Of a stretch of 6,072 nt of DNA, positions 1 through 5,766 are shown one piece after another; position 1 is the stretch's first letter; each line of letters opens with the position of its first letter. The stretch spans positions 1 to 6,072 of the forward strand of contig JANNTD010000203.1 of assembly GCA_031403315.1 (NCBI GenBank). Reading direction: 5' to 3'. The translations under genes were made by a program, and so were the position numbers. Origin of the DNA: DASYDU01 sp031403315 (GTDB taxonomy: Bacteria; Planctomycetota; Planctomycetia; Pirellulales; Lacipirellulaceae). Below the pieces are notes generated by a model. That model saw only the letters and a list, made by a program, of their open reading frames with translations. It searched no databases and was not told where the DNA came from.

Positions 1-40
1 AAGGAGACCGCGAGCCAAGGAGCTTTCTTCCGTCATATCT

Positions 41-72
41 TTCCTCTCCGTGCCCTCCATGCCCTCTGTGGT
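41..72 (-). repeat. Low-complexity 9-bp word repeat (GAGGGCAYG type)
   Basis: Read on the minus strand, ACCACAGAGGGCATG is followed by GAGGGCACG and GAGAGG, i.e. 9-bp units repeated about three times. From memory, similar ACCACAGAG-GCACGGAG strings are scattered between genes in planctomycetes and related phyla. That link is recall, not a search result. Confidence 0.4.
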
Positions 73-194
73 AAAATTCCCGTGGCCGAAATGAGGTACT
101 ATACAAAACATCACTAATCCCAAGTCCAAGCAGCCAAACGACTTCCGCATAAAATCGCGTTTTTTGTAGAATTTGAGCCAGCCCTTCTGATAAA

Positions 195-263
195 AAGAGT
201 CGAGGGCCGAGTGCAGAGAGTCGAGAGCCAGAGCAACTGCCTGGCTCTCGTCCCTCGACTCTT
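195..263. repeat. Nested inverted repeat (two-tier hairpin)
   Basis: The outer arms AAGAGTCGAGGG (195-206) and CCCTCGACTCTT (252-263) are a perfect 12-bp inverted repeat. Inside it, CGAGAGCCAG (222-231) and CTGGCTCTCG (241-250) form a perfect 10-bp stem with a 9-nt loop. Extra GTCGAGAG/CTCTCGAC words at 220-227 and 266-273 could give alternative pairings. No T-run follows on the plus strand; on the minus strand a short run of T (196-192) follows the outer arm, so a terminator of minus-strand transcripts is possible but unproven. Confidence 0.65.
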
Positions 264-282
264 GTCTCTCGACAACTAGACG

Positions 283-345
283 ATCGCGTGCGAGGCCATT
301 CCTCCGCGGGCGTGAGGCAATTTCCTCCGTCAATCGCGTGAGGCC
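283..345 (+). repeat. Imperfect ~24-bp tandem repeat, about 2.6 units
   Basis: Three successive units share the pattern GCGTG-(CG)-AGGC followed by AT(T)TCCTCCG: unit 1 at 283-306, unit 2 at 307-331, and a partial unit 3 at 332-345 with ATCGCGTGAGGCC. Units differ by small indels, so the array has diverged. There are no conserved spacers, so it is not a CRISPR array. Confidence 0.5.
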
Positions 346-568
346 GGCAACACGGCAGCCGAGCTCAGGGATTTGAGGCAAGAAGACTACCGCCTTCGGC
401 CTTCATCCTCGTGGGCACCGATGCGCAGCATTGGTCATCGGCGGCGTCAGTTGCTTCCTCCGCAGTCGGGCAAGATAGTTCTTTGGCAATTTGAAACAAC
501 GACCAGCCATCCATCATCGCGAGTTGGCAACGCTCGCTGTGCGCTACGGTGTCGCTGTGTCTCAGGGA

Positions 569-588
569 CTTGGCGAGAGACCTTTCCG
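569..588 (+). repeat. Dispersed CTTGGCGAGAGACCTTTC repeat, copy 1
   Basis: A 20-bp word here recurs at 948-967 with 18 of 20 bases the same, including a perfect 14-bp core (GCGAGAGACCTTTC). An 11-bp partial copy (CTTGGCGAGAG) is at 892-902. All three are on the same strand in the non-coding region. Confidence 0.6.
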
Positions 589-609
589 ACCAACCAATGG
601 CACGTCACC

Positions 610-878
610 GATCAAAATGGGACCTAAATTCGGCGCGTTTTGCCGCACGCGATTCGCGTGCCGCTCTGGAAAATGCGAGGAATTTTGCGGAGCGACCGTG
701 CAAAACGGTTGAATTTTGATCCCTCCTCGCGTGTTTTGAGTTTTCGATCAAATTCGAAATCGTTCCGCAGCAACAAGTTACAACGATCGCAACGAAAGGA
801 GCAAAATCAAAATTCGAAAATCCTCGAGCGCCAGAGCAATTTTGATTCCCGCAGTTCAAAACTAGCAGATCAAAATTG
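610..878. repeat. Array of ATCAAAAT-type words in alternating orientation
   Basis: Six copies of ATCAAAAT or its complement lie in 268 bp: 611-618 (+), 713-720 (-), 747-753 (+, one A short), 806-813 (+), 839-846 (-) and 869-876 (+). Pairs form longer inverted repeats: GATCAAAAT at 610 with ATTTTGATC at 713; AATCAAAATT at 805-814 with AATTTTGATT at 838-847; CAATTTTGAT at 837-846 with ATCAAAATTG at 869-878. Two plus-strand copies extend into a shared TTCGAAA. The word repetition is certain; function is unknown. Confidence 0.6.
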
Positions 879-947
879 TCGGCCGGCAATCCTTGGCGAG
901 AGGTCAGAGGTCCGTGGTCAGAGCCTTCGACCTTTGCGCCTAGGCGT

Positions 948-967
948 CTTTGCGAGAGACCTTTCGG
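948..967 (+). repeat. Dispersed CTTKGCGAGAGACCTTTC repeat, copy 2
   Basis: Second copy of the word at 569-588; the perfect 14-bp core is 952-965. Just upstream, GGTCAGAG occurs twice (902-909 and 916-923), a low-complexity word pair typical of this region. Confidence 0.6.
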
Positions 968-1135
968 CAACGGGGCGGAACGTAACATGCAACTCTATCG
1001 GACAATTCGAGGAGGGGTTTTGTCGCCCACTCGCGGCGTTTCGCACGAGGTTTTACGTCGTTTCCACAACGGCCGAGCGACAAATCGGACGCCAATTGTC
1101 GCCTCGGCGCGAGTTTTCGCCGCGACGAAGTCTTA

Positions 1136-1160
1136 CAAGTCGCAACCAGCCAACGACTTG
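1136..1160. other. Short inverted repeat downstream of the CoA-transferase
   Basis: CAAGTCG (1136-1142) and CGACTTG (1154-1160) form a perfect 7-bp stem with an 11-nt loop, about 165 nt beyond the CoA-transferase stop. No T-run follows on either strand, so it does not look like an intrinsic terminator. Confidence 0.35.
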
Positions 1161-1275
1161 CGCGGAGGCCAAAAAACACGCCCCCGACAAAACGCGAAAA
1201 TACTCGAGCCCTGACATGAACTGTCGCGTTAGTTCGGAAGACGAGACGACAATTCACGGCCGACGGCATGTACCG

Positions 1276-1299
1276 GAAGAGTTCGCAGAAGAGTTCGCA
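1276..1299. repeat. Perfect 12-bp tandem duplication
   Basis: GAAGAGTTCGCA occurs twice head to tail with no spacer, 24 bp downstream of the CoA-transferase stop in its direction of transcription. The unit is a multiple of three, but no real gene covers it, so this is probably replication slippage. Confidence 0.8.
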
Positions 1300-1322
1300 A
1301 TCTGGGCGATCTGCGAGACGCG

Positions 1323-2891
1323 TCACGTCGCGGCTGGCGAGGCGCCGCCGATTTGCATTTCCGGCAACCCATCGCGCCCGGTCAACAAGACTGGCGCGGG
1401 TATCATATCGGGCAGCATGCTGCCGTAACGCAGCAGGTTTTGATGCAATTCGAAGCAGCGGCTCAGGTCGTGGCGGATGTGGCCCGGATTCGCCCGGCGG
1501 ATGTAGTCGTGGAGGTACTCGCGGTAGTGCGGATGGGCACACTCGTCGATGATCCGTTCGGCGCGGTCTTCCGGCGCGAGGCCGCGCAGGTCGGCCAATC
1601 CCTGTTCCGTGACCACGACGTTCACCGAGTGCTCGCTGTGGTCCACGTGCGGGCACATCGGCACCACCGTCGAGATGGTGCCGTCCTTGGCCGTCGACGG
1701 GCACATGAAGATCGACAAGTAGGCGTTGCGGGCGAAGTCGCCGCTGCCGCCTATCCCGTTGACCATCATCCGCCCCATCACGTGGGTCGAGTTGACGTGC
1801 CCCGACAGGTCGAACTCGAGCGCGGTGTTGAGCGCGATGACGCCCACCTGGCGCACCACGGCCGGGTTGTTCGAGATCTCTTGCGGCCGCAGCACGATCC
1901 GCGGCGAGTAGTAGTCGATTTCGTCGATCAAGTCCGCCATCTGCTGCGGCGTCAGCGCCAGGGCGGTCGTGCTCGCGCCGCTGATTTTTTCTTGCGTCAT
2001 CAATTCAAACGCGGCGGACTGAAACACCTCGGTGAACATCACCAGCTCCGGAATGTCCGGATGCTTCCCCAGCCCGGCCAGCACGGCATTGGCAACATTT
2101 CCCACGCCCGACTGGATCGGCAGCATGTTCGGCGGAATCCGGCCGCTGGCCATTTCCTCAAGCAGAAAGTGGACCACGTGCCGCGCGATGGCGTTACTGG
2201 TCGAGTTGGGAGCTGCATACTCGATCAACTCGTCGGGCATGTCCGTTTCGACGATCCCGACGATTTTCTCCGGATCGACGCGAGTAAATGTCTTGCCGAT
2301 CCGTTGGAGCGGAAAGTCGAGATCGAGGGCCGTGCGATACGGCGGCGGCTTGGGAATCACGATGTCGGCCATCTCGCTGATCTTCGCGGAAGCACTGCGG
2401 TTGAGCTCGATGATCACCTTGTCGGCCGCCTGCAAGAACGTCGGCGAAGCGCCGACCGAGGTGGTCAAATATACGCGGCCGTCGGCGGTCACGCGGCTGG
2501 CTTCGATCACCGCGAAATCGATCTTGCCGAAGAAGCCGAACAGCACCGATTGTGGAACATGCGACAGATGCATGTCGACGTAGGCCACGCGGCCGTCGTT
2601 GATTCGTTCGCGCAGTGGCGCCGACGATTGATAGGGAGCACGCCAACTGATGGCATCGGCCTCGGCGAGCGCATCGTCCAGACTGTGGCCGGTCGACGCG
2701 CCGGTGAGCACGCGAATCTGAAACGGCTGGCCGCTCTGATGCAAGTCACGAGCGCGCTGAGCAAGCGCGAGCGGAACCGCCTTGGCCGCGCCGGCTGGCG
2801 TGAAGCCGCTGAAAGCGACCATCGAATCGTGGCCGATGAGCTGCGCCGCTTCCTCGGCGGTCAGCTTTGGAAACCCCTCTTTTTTTGCCAT
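1323..2891 (-). CDS. Acetyl-CoA hydrolase / succinate CoA-transferase family enzyme
   Basis: A complete 522-residue class I CoA-transferase of the Ach1/ScpC/AarC group. These enzymes swap CoA between short acyl groups (acetate, propionate) and succinate through a glutamyl-CoA intermediate; some were first named acetyl-CoA hydrolases. Visible signatures are: SGFTPAGAAKAVP near 28-40; LTGASTG at 62-68; SGVGNVANAV at 261-270; catalytic Glu288 in FTEVFQ; NGIGGSGDFARNAYLSIF at 378-395, with Gly382 at the oxyanion-hole position; MCPHVDH; and VTEQGLADLRGLAP at 427-440. Glu288 and Gly382 sit six residues before Glu294 and Gly388 of acetate-adapted AarC, so the alignment is nearly gap-free between the two sites. 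No signal peptide is seen, so it is cytoplasmic. The ATG has a strong ribosome binding site. It lies downstream of the PHA genes on the same strand but across a 233-nt gap. Succinyl-CoA:acetate versus propionyl-CoA:succinate specificity cannot be decided from sequence. Confidence 0.92.
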   Translation of the reverse strand: MAKKEGFPKLTAEEAAQLIGHDSMVAFSGFTPAGAAKAVPLALAQRARDLHQSGQPFQIRVLTGASTGHSLDDALAEADAISWRAPYQSSAPLRERINDGRVAYVDMHLSHVPQSVLFGFFGKIDFAVIEASRVTADGRVYLTTSVGASPTFLQAADKVIIELNRSASAKISEMADIVIPKPPPYRTALDLDFPLQRIGKTFTRVDPEKIVGIVETDMPDELIEYAAPNSTSNAIARHVVHFLLEEMASGRIPPNMLPIQSGVGNVANAVLAGLGKHPDIPELVMFTEVFQSAAFELMTQEKISGASTTALALTPQQMADLIDEIDYYSPRIVLRPQEISNNPAVVRQVGVIALNTALEFDLSGHVNSTHVMGRMMVNGIGGSGDFARNAYLSIFMCPSTAKDGTISTVVPMCPHVDHSEHSVNVVVTEQGLADLRGLAPEDRAERIIDECAHPHYREYLHDYIRRANPGHIRHDLSRCFELHQNLLRYGSMLPDMIPAPVLLTGRDGLPEMQIGGASPAAT

Positions 2892-2900
2892 CGCCAGAAT

Positions 2901-2939
2901 CTCCTTGGTGTTTCGTCAGCCTCCGTTCCGCCAAAGGAG
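2901..2939 (-). promoter_or_regulatory. Leader hairpin masking the CoA-transferase ribosome binding site
   Basis: The Shine-Dalgarno AAGGAG (2906-2901) is nine nucleotides before the ATG and fixes the start at 2891. The segment CCAAGGAG (2908-2901) can pair with CTCCTTTGG (2939-2931) in an 8-bp stem with one bulged T and a 22-nt loop. The stem covers the whole Shine-Dalgarno, so translation could be held off until it opens. I do not recognise the leader as a known riboswitch class. Pairing is read directly from the sequence; regulation is inferred. Confidence 0.4.
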
Positions 2940-2976
2940 AGCCTATCTCTAGTTTCGACTATTCTGCAGTTAGTTA

Positions 2977-2989
2977 ATTATAGTTTCAA
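2977..2989 (-). promoter_or_regulatory. Possible promoter for the CoA-transferase gene
   Basis: In the 233-nt gap between the ABC1 stop and the CoA-transferase start, the minus strand carries a perfect TATAAT (2982-2977) in a locally AT-rich patch, preceded closely by TTGAAA (2989-2984). With TATAAT as the -10 box, no good -35 lies at 16-18 bp. With TTGAAA as the -35, only a weak AGAATA lies about 18 bp downstream. Either reading gives a leader of roughly 60-80 nt. The gap length and AT content make an independent promoter plausible; the exact boxes are uncertain. Confidence 0.35.
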
Positions 2990-3124
2990 GAATTTCTGGG
3001 GTACAGACATGACAAGACCAGAGCCGGCAATTTGCGGGCATTCTTCGCTTCTTAACACAGGAGTGCGTAAATGGCACGCTGTGCGGAATGTTGCGCTGCG
3101 AAGATCGCGCTCGTGCCGATATTG

Positions 3125-4612
3125 CTACGATTCGGCGGTTAGCAGACTGCGCGACAGATCCGACCATTCCGCGTGCCAAAAGCGAGCCGCCGCGAGCGGC
3201 GAACTGAGCAACATTTCGACGAGGTCGGCGTTCGACAGCCGCGTAGCAAACAGGCGCGAGTTCAGAGCGGTGAACCAGCGTCGCGGCCACTCGCGGCCAA
3301 AGTGGCGGACGAACTCCACGACGAGCGCCCCCTCGATGCTGAATCCCTCGGCGCCCAGTTCACCGATCACGCCCTCGAGCGTGTGTAGCGATTTGCGAAA
3401 CAGCATCATCTCGGCCCCCACGCGGAGTCGCGCGACGTGGGTCGCATCGTCGAGCAGCCCCACCAGCCATGTCAACCCGGGAAGTTGGCCGTGCCGGATC
3501 CTTCGCAACCAGTTATTGACGACGACTTCCAGCGCCACCCGATCGACCGTCCGCCGCTCGTCGAGTTGCTCCAAGAGCGCGACGAGCCGGTCGCCACGCA
3601 ACGTGATCGCGGCCAACACGATCTGCCCCAGGGCAACTCGCTCTCCTTCGCCGAGATGTCCGACCAAACTCCAATCCAGGATCGCCAGCCGGCCGTCGTC
3701 TGTGTACAGCAAGTTCCCGGCATGGGGGTCGCTATGAAACATGGCCCAGTGAGTTCGCGAAAAGATGGGCTGAGCCAAGAGCGCTCGCGTGACCAGTCGT
3801 GCCAACCGGTGTTTGTCTCCGCTGGAATCGAGCGAGTGATCGGTGACCTTTTCGCCGAAGATGCGTTCCATCGCCGTCACTCGAGGCGTGCAATGCTTGT
3901 AGAGCGTGGGAATGTGTACGTCCGGCTCGTCCGCAAAAAACGCCTTCGCTTCCGCCAGATGAAGCTGTTCCTGGTCCAGAAGGACTTCCACGCAGAGTTT
4001 GACGCGGACGTGATCGAACGTTTCGCGATAGTCGAGGTGCGGTATCGAGAGTTCGCCGCAGCGCGCATCGAGATAGGAGCCTACTTGGCCGAGCAGATCC
4101 AACTCCAGCGCCATGCGATCTACGATTCCGGGCTTGAGAATCTTGAACACGCCTTCGGTCGCCGTCGGATCGCGGCTGTCGCGGTACGGAATCACGACCG
4201 CGACGCTGGCTTCGGCGATGGCCGGCGGCAACAAGGTAATTCCCAATTGCTCGAGCGGTCCGAGTTCGTCGGCCAAGATCGCCCGGATGGTCTCCAGATC
4301 GACAGTCGGTGGCAACGACTCGAGCTGGCGAAGTTCATGACGCAACTCCGGAGCCAGCCGCTGATCGCGAGCCAGCACCTGCCCGAGCTTGTGCAGCACC
4401 GGGCAATTGCGTGCCAACATGCCCAACCGCTCGGAAACGGTTGCCGCCGCGGGGAGAGCCGCCTGCTCGGCCAGAATCTGCTCCTGAGCAATCGCCGGCA
4501 GGCCGTTCAGAAATACAACCAGCCCTTCCTTCACGGGTCGAGCAAGATACGAATAGGCCTGCGGAAGCAGTCGAGCGAGCGCACTTTCGTCGATCAAAGT
4601 TTCCCAATTCAC
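3125..4612 (-). CDS. ABC1/AarF/UbiB-family atypical kinase-like protein
   Basis: A protein-kinase-like fold of the ABC1 (AarF/UbiB/COQ8) family. Members have ATPase or kinase-like activity; the best known support ubiquinone biosynthesis or lipid homeostasis at membranes. Numbered from the GTG start: KLGQ at 75-78 is the family KxGQ motif; AEAS at 133-136 matches the Ala-rich loop (often AAAS) that replaces the P-loop; Lys157 in FKILKP is the ATP-binding lysine; ME-x-IxG follows at 248-253; the catalytic loop HSDPHAGN is 293-300; the metal-binding Asp313 lies in LDWS, replacing DFG. All expected catalytic residues are present, so it is probably active. UbiB proteins usually end in two membrane helices; I see none here, and the C-terminus is charged. 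The gene follows phaC by 42 nt (27 from the alternative TTG at 4627), so co-transcription is likely. The substrate is unknown, and a role in PHA metabolism is only suggested by position. Confidence 0.85.
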   Translation of the reverse strand: MNWETLIDESALARLLPQAYSYLARPVKEGLVVFLNGLPAIAQEQILAEQAALPAAATVSERLGMLARNCPVLHKLGQVLARDQRLAPELRHELRQLESLPPTVDLETIRAILADELGPLEQLGITLLPPAIAEASVAVVIPYRDSRDPTATEGVFKILKPGIVDRMALELDLLGQVGSYLDARCGELSIPHLDYRETFDHVRVKLCVEVLLDQEQLHLAEAKAFFADEPDVHIPTLYKHCTPRVTAMERIFGEKVTDHSLDSSGDKHRLARLVTRALLAQPIFSRTHWAMFHSDPHAGNLLYTDDGRLAILDWSLVGHLGEGERVALGQIVLAAITLRGDRLVALLEQLDERRTVDRVALEVVVNNWLRRIRHGQLPGLTWLVGLLDDATHVARLRVGAEMMLFRKSLHTLEGVIGELGAEGFSIEGALVVEFVRHFGREWPRRWFTALNSRLFATRLSNADLVEMLLSSPLAAARFWHAEWSDLSRSLLTAES

Positions 4613-4621
4613 GGCGGTTGA

Positions 4622-4627
4622 CTCCAA
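4622..4627 (-). promoter_or_regulatory. Ribosome binding site favouring a GTG start of the ABC1 gene
   Basis: On the minus strand TTGGAG sits nine nucleotides before an in-frame GTG at 4612-4610. The longest reading starts at TTG 4627-4625, inside this same motif, and has only a weak GAG upstream. The GGAG spacing therefore favours GTG, making the protein 495 rather than 500 residues. Confidence 0.55.
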
Positions 4628-4640
4628 ACGACTCGTCGCT

Positions 4641-4654
4641 GGCGCATCGGCGCC
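4641..4654 (-). other. Small GC hairpin directly after the phaC stop
   Basis: A perfect 5-bp inverted repeat (GGCGC, loop CGAT, GCGCC on the minus strand) begins at the base after the phaC TGA and lies before the kinase gene. No T-run follows, so it is not a convincing intrinsic terminator. It could slow 3' decay of the phaC message or be chance in GC-rich DNA. Confidence 0.3.
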
Positions 4655-5752
4655 TCAATTCGAGCGGGCGCCCAACCACGTATCGATGTGCGGCCAGGTC
4701 GACTTTTCCGCGCCGCGTCCTGCCATGATGCCAATGTGGCCGCCCTGGATACGAAGTATTTCCTTGTCGGTACTGCCCACGAGGTCGATCACCCGCTCCG
4801 ACTGGCAGGGGGGCGTAATATGATCAGCCTCGGCAATCACGTTGAACAGGCTCGCCCGCAGCCTGCCGAGATCGACCCGCTCGCCGCGGATCGTGAGCGT
4901 GCCTTCCATCAGTCGATTCTCTTTGTAGAATTCGTTGATCAACTGTCGATACGCGGCGCCTGACATCGGGATGATGTCGCGGACCCAGGTGTTCATCGCA
5001 TGCCAGGCTTCCACGCGGCCGGTGTCGTCGATGTTGTCCCACAGGTTGACGTAAGTGCCCACGTAGTTTTCCACCGGCTTTAGCATCTTGGCGCCGGCGT
5101 CGATCATCTCGCCGGGCACATTCTCGAATGCCTCGGTGAGCTTGTCCGGATCAAACTTGGGTTGACTCACCATGCGGATAAAGCCCCCGGCTTTCTTGTC
5201 CGCGAAATCGAGCGGCGCGGTGAGCAGCACCAGATTCTTGAGGCCGTCCTCCGGCCGCAGGCAGGCGTAGATCGTGGTGATCAGCGCCCCGAGGCACCAG
5301 CCGAGCATACTGAATTCCTTCGCGCCTGTGAACGACTTGAGTTTGCGGATCACGCGCGGTAGATACTCGAGCGCGTAGTCGTCGTATTTCAGTTCGCAAT
5401 CTTCCGGGCCCGGGATGCCCCAGTCGAGCAAATAGATATCGTAGCCCTGCTTGAGCATGTATTCGACGAAACTGTGCCCGGGGCGCAGGTCGAGCACATA
5501 GGGACGATTCATGATCGCGAACACCAAGAGCAGCGGGATCTTGTGCCGCTGATCGTCCGGCAAGACGGGTGTATACCGGTAGAGCTTGGCCTTGTTGAGT
5601 GTCCAAATCAACTGCTTGGGCGTCTGAGCGATCTTGGCGTCGCTCGTGAGCAGGCGATTGAACGTCTGTAAGTTGTCGGCTGCCTGATGCCACTGCTGAC
5701 ACACGTCCTCAAACGTCACGGCGGCCGTGTCGTCATTTTGGGTTGTGCTCAT
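4655..5752 (-). CDS. phaC: Poly(3-hydroxyalkanoate) synthase catalytic subunit PhaC (class III/IV type)
   Basis: PhaC polymerises (R)-3-hydroxyacyl-CoA into polyhydroxyalkanoate and releases CoA, acting at the granule surface. The 365 residues match the short class III/IV synthases (about 355-365) rather than the ~590-residue class I enzymes. The fold is an alpha/beta hydrolase: LLLVFAIMNRPYVLDL at about 75-89, GYDIYLLDWGIPG at 103-115, and the lipase-box-like GWCLGA at 151-156 with nucleophile Cys153. Asp310 (EADHITPP) and His339 (GGHIG) complete the triad, with spacing close to Cys149/Asp302/His331 of the Allochromatium enzyme. The usual second Gly after the box (GxCxGG) is Ala156 here. The ATG has a good ribosome binding site 8 nt upstream. 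An upstream PhaE/PhaR-like gene fits a two-subunit enzyme. Class III versus IV cannot be settled because the partner gene is cut. No frameshift or missing catalytic residue is seen. Confidence 0.95.
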   Translation of the reverse strand: MSTTQNDDTAAVTFEDVCQQWHQAADNLQTFNRLLTSDAKIAQTPKQLIWTLNKAKLYRYTPVLPDDQRHKIPLLLVFAIMNRPYVLDLRPGHSFVEYMLKQGYDIYLLDWGIPGPEDCELKYDDYALEYLPRVIRKLKSFTGAKEFSMLGWCLGALITTIYACLRPEDGLKNLVLLTAPLDFADKKAGGFIRMVSQPKFDPDKLTEAFENVPGEMIDAGAKMLKPVENYVGTYVNLWDNIDDTGRVEAWHAMNTWVRDIIPMSGAAYRQLINEFYKENRLMEGTLTIRGERVDLGRLRASLFNVIAEADHITPPCQSERVIDLVGSTDKEILRIQGGHIGIMAGRGAEKSTWPHIDTWLGARSN

Positions 5753-5760
5753 CTCGAAAA

Positions 5761-5766
5761 CCTCTC
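5761..5766 (-). promoter_or_regulatory. phaC ribosome binding site overlapping the upstream stop
   Basis: On the minus strand the upstream gene ends TGA and is followed at once by GAGG, giving GAGAGG eight nucleotides before the phaC ATG. The stop and Shine-Dalgarno share bases, so ribosomes finishing the upstream subunit can reinitiate on phaC. This supports coupled, near-equal production of the two synthase subunits and fixes the phaC start. Confidence 0.65.

Larger units (their letters stand above)
1..1322. other. Long non-coding / unassigned region rich in short repeats
   Basis: I find no credible gene here. Open frames exist on both strands (plus 373-627 and 640-1428, minus 605-988), but their translations are Ser/Arg/Asn-rich, lack recognisable domains, and none has a convincing start context. 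The DNA between about 600 and 880 is AT-richer than the genes and full of short repeated words. No clear rho-independent terminator follows the CoA-transferase stop at 1323. No tRNA, rRNA or known ncRNA pattern was recognised. It could be 3' intergenic DNA, a decayed gene, or carry an unknown structured RNA. Confidence 0.6.

Noticed and set aside
1..117. An open plus-strand frame entering from the left edge.
   Set aside because: Only ~38 codons and largely encoded by the 9-bp word repeat at 41-72; no sign of a gene end.
283..345. Possible CRISPR array.
   Set aside because: Units are adjacent, diverged and without unique spacers of constant length; no cas genes are visible.
605..988. A 127-codon minus-strand frame.
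   Set aside because: The translation repeats NFD-type words from the ATCAAAAT array, shows no family resemblance, and has no convincing start.
640..1428. A 262-codon plus-strand frame in the left region.
   Set aside because: Ser/Arg/Asn-rich, with no domain or clear ribosome site. Its end overlaps the CoA-transferase C-terminus antisense, and repeated DNA words dominate its sequence.
940..1704. A 254-codon minus-strand frame.
   Set aside because: It overlaps the CoA-transferase on the same strand in another frame and is Arg/Pro-rich noise.
3073..3117. Inverted repeat GGCACG/CGTGCC just after the ABC1 stop as a terminator.
   Set aside because: Arms are only 6 bp, separated by 33 nt, and no T-run follows on the minus strand.
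1353..3737. A 794-codon open frame on the plus strand.
   Set aside because: It runs antisense through the whole CoA-transferase, the intergenic gap and part of the ABC1 gene. The translation is His/Arg/Val-rich with no domain, as expected for a shadow of GC-rich genes.
3437..4621. A 394-codon open frame on the plus strand.
   Set aside because: It is antisense to the ABC1 gene, whose conserved motifs prove the minus-strand reading. It has no recognisable domain of its own.
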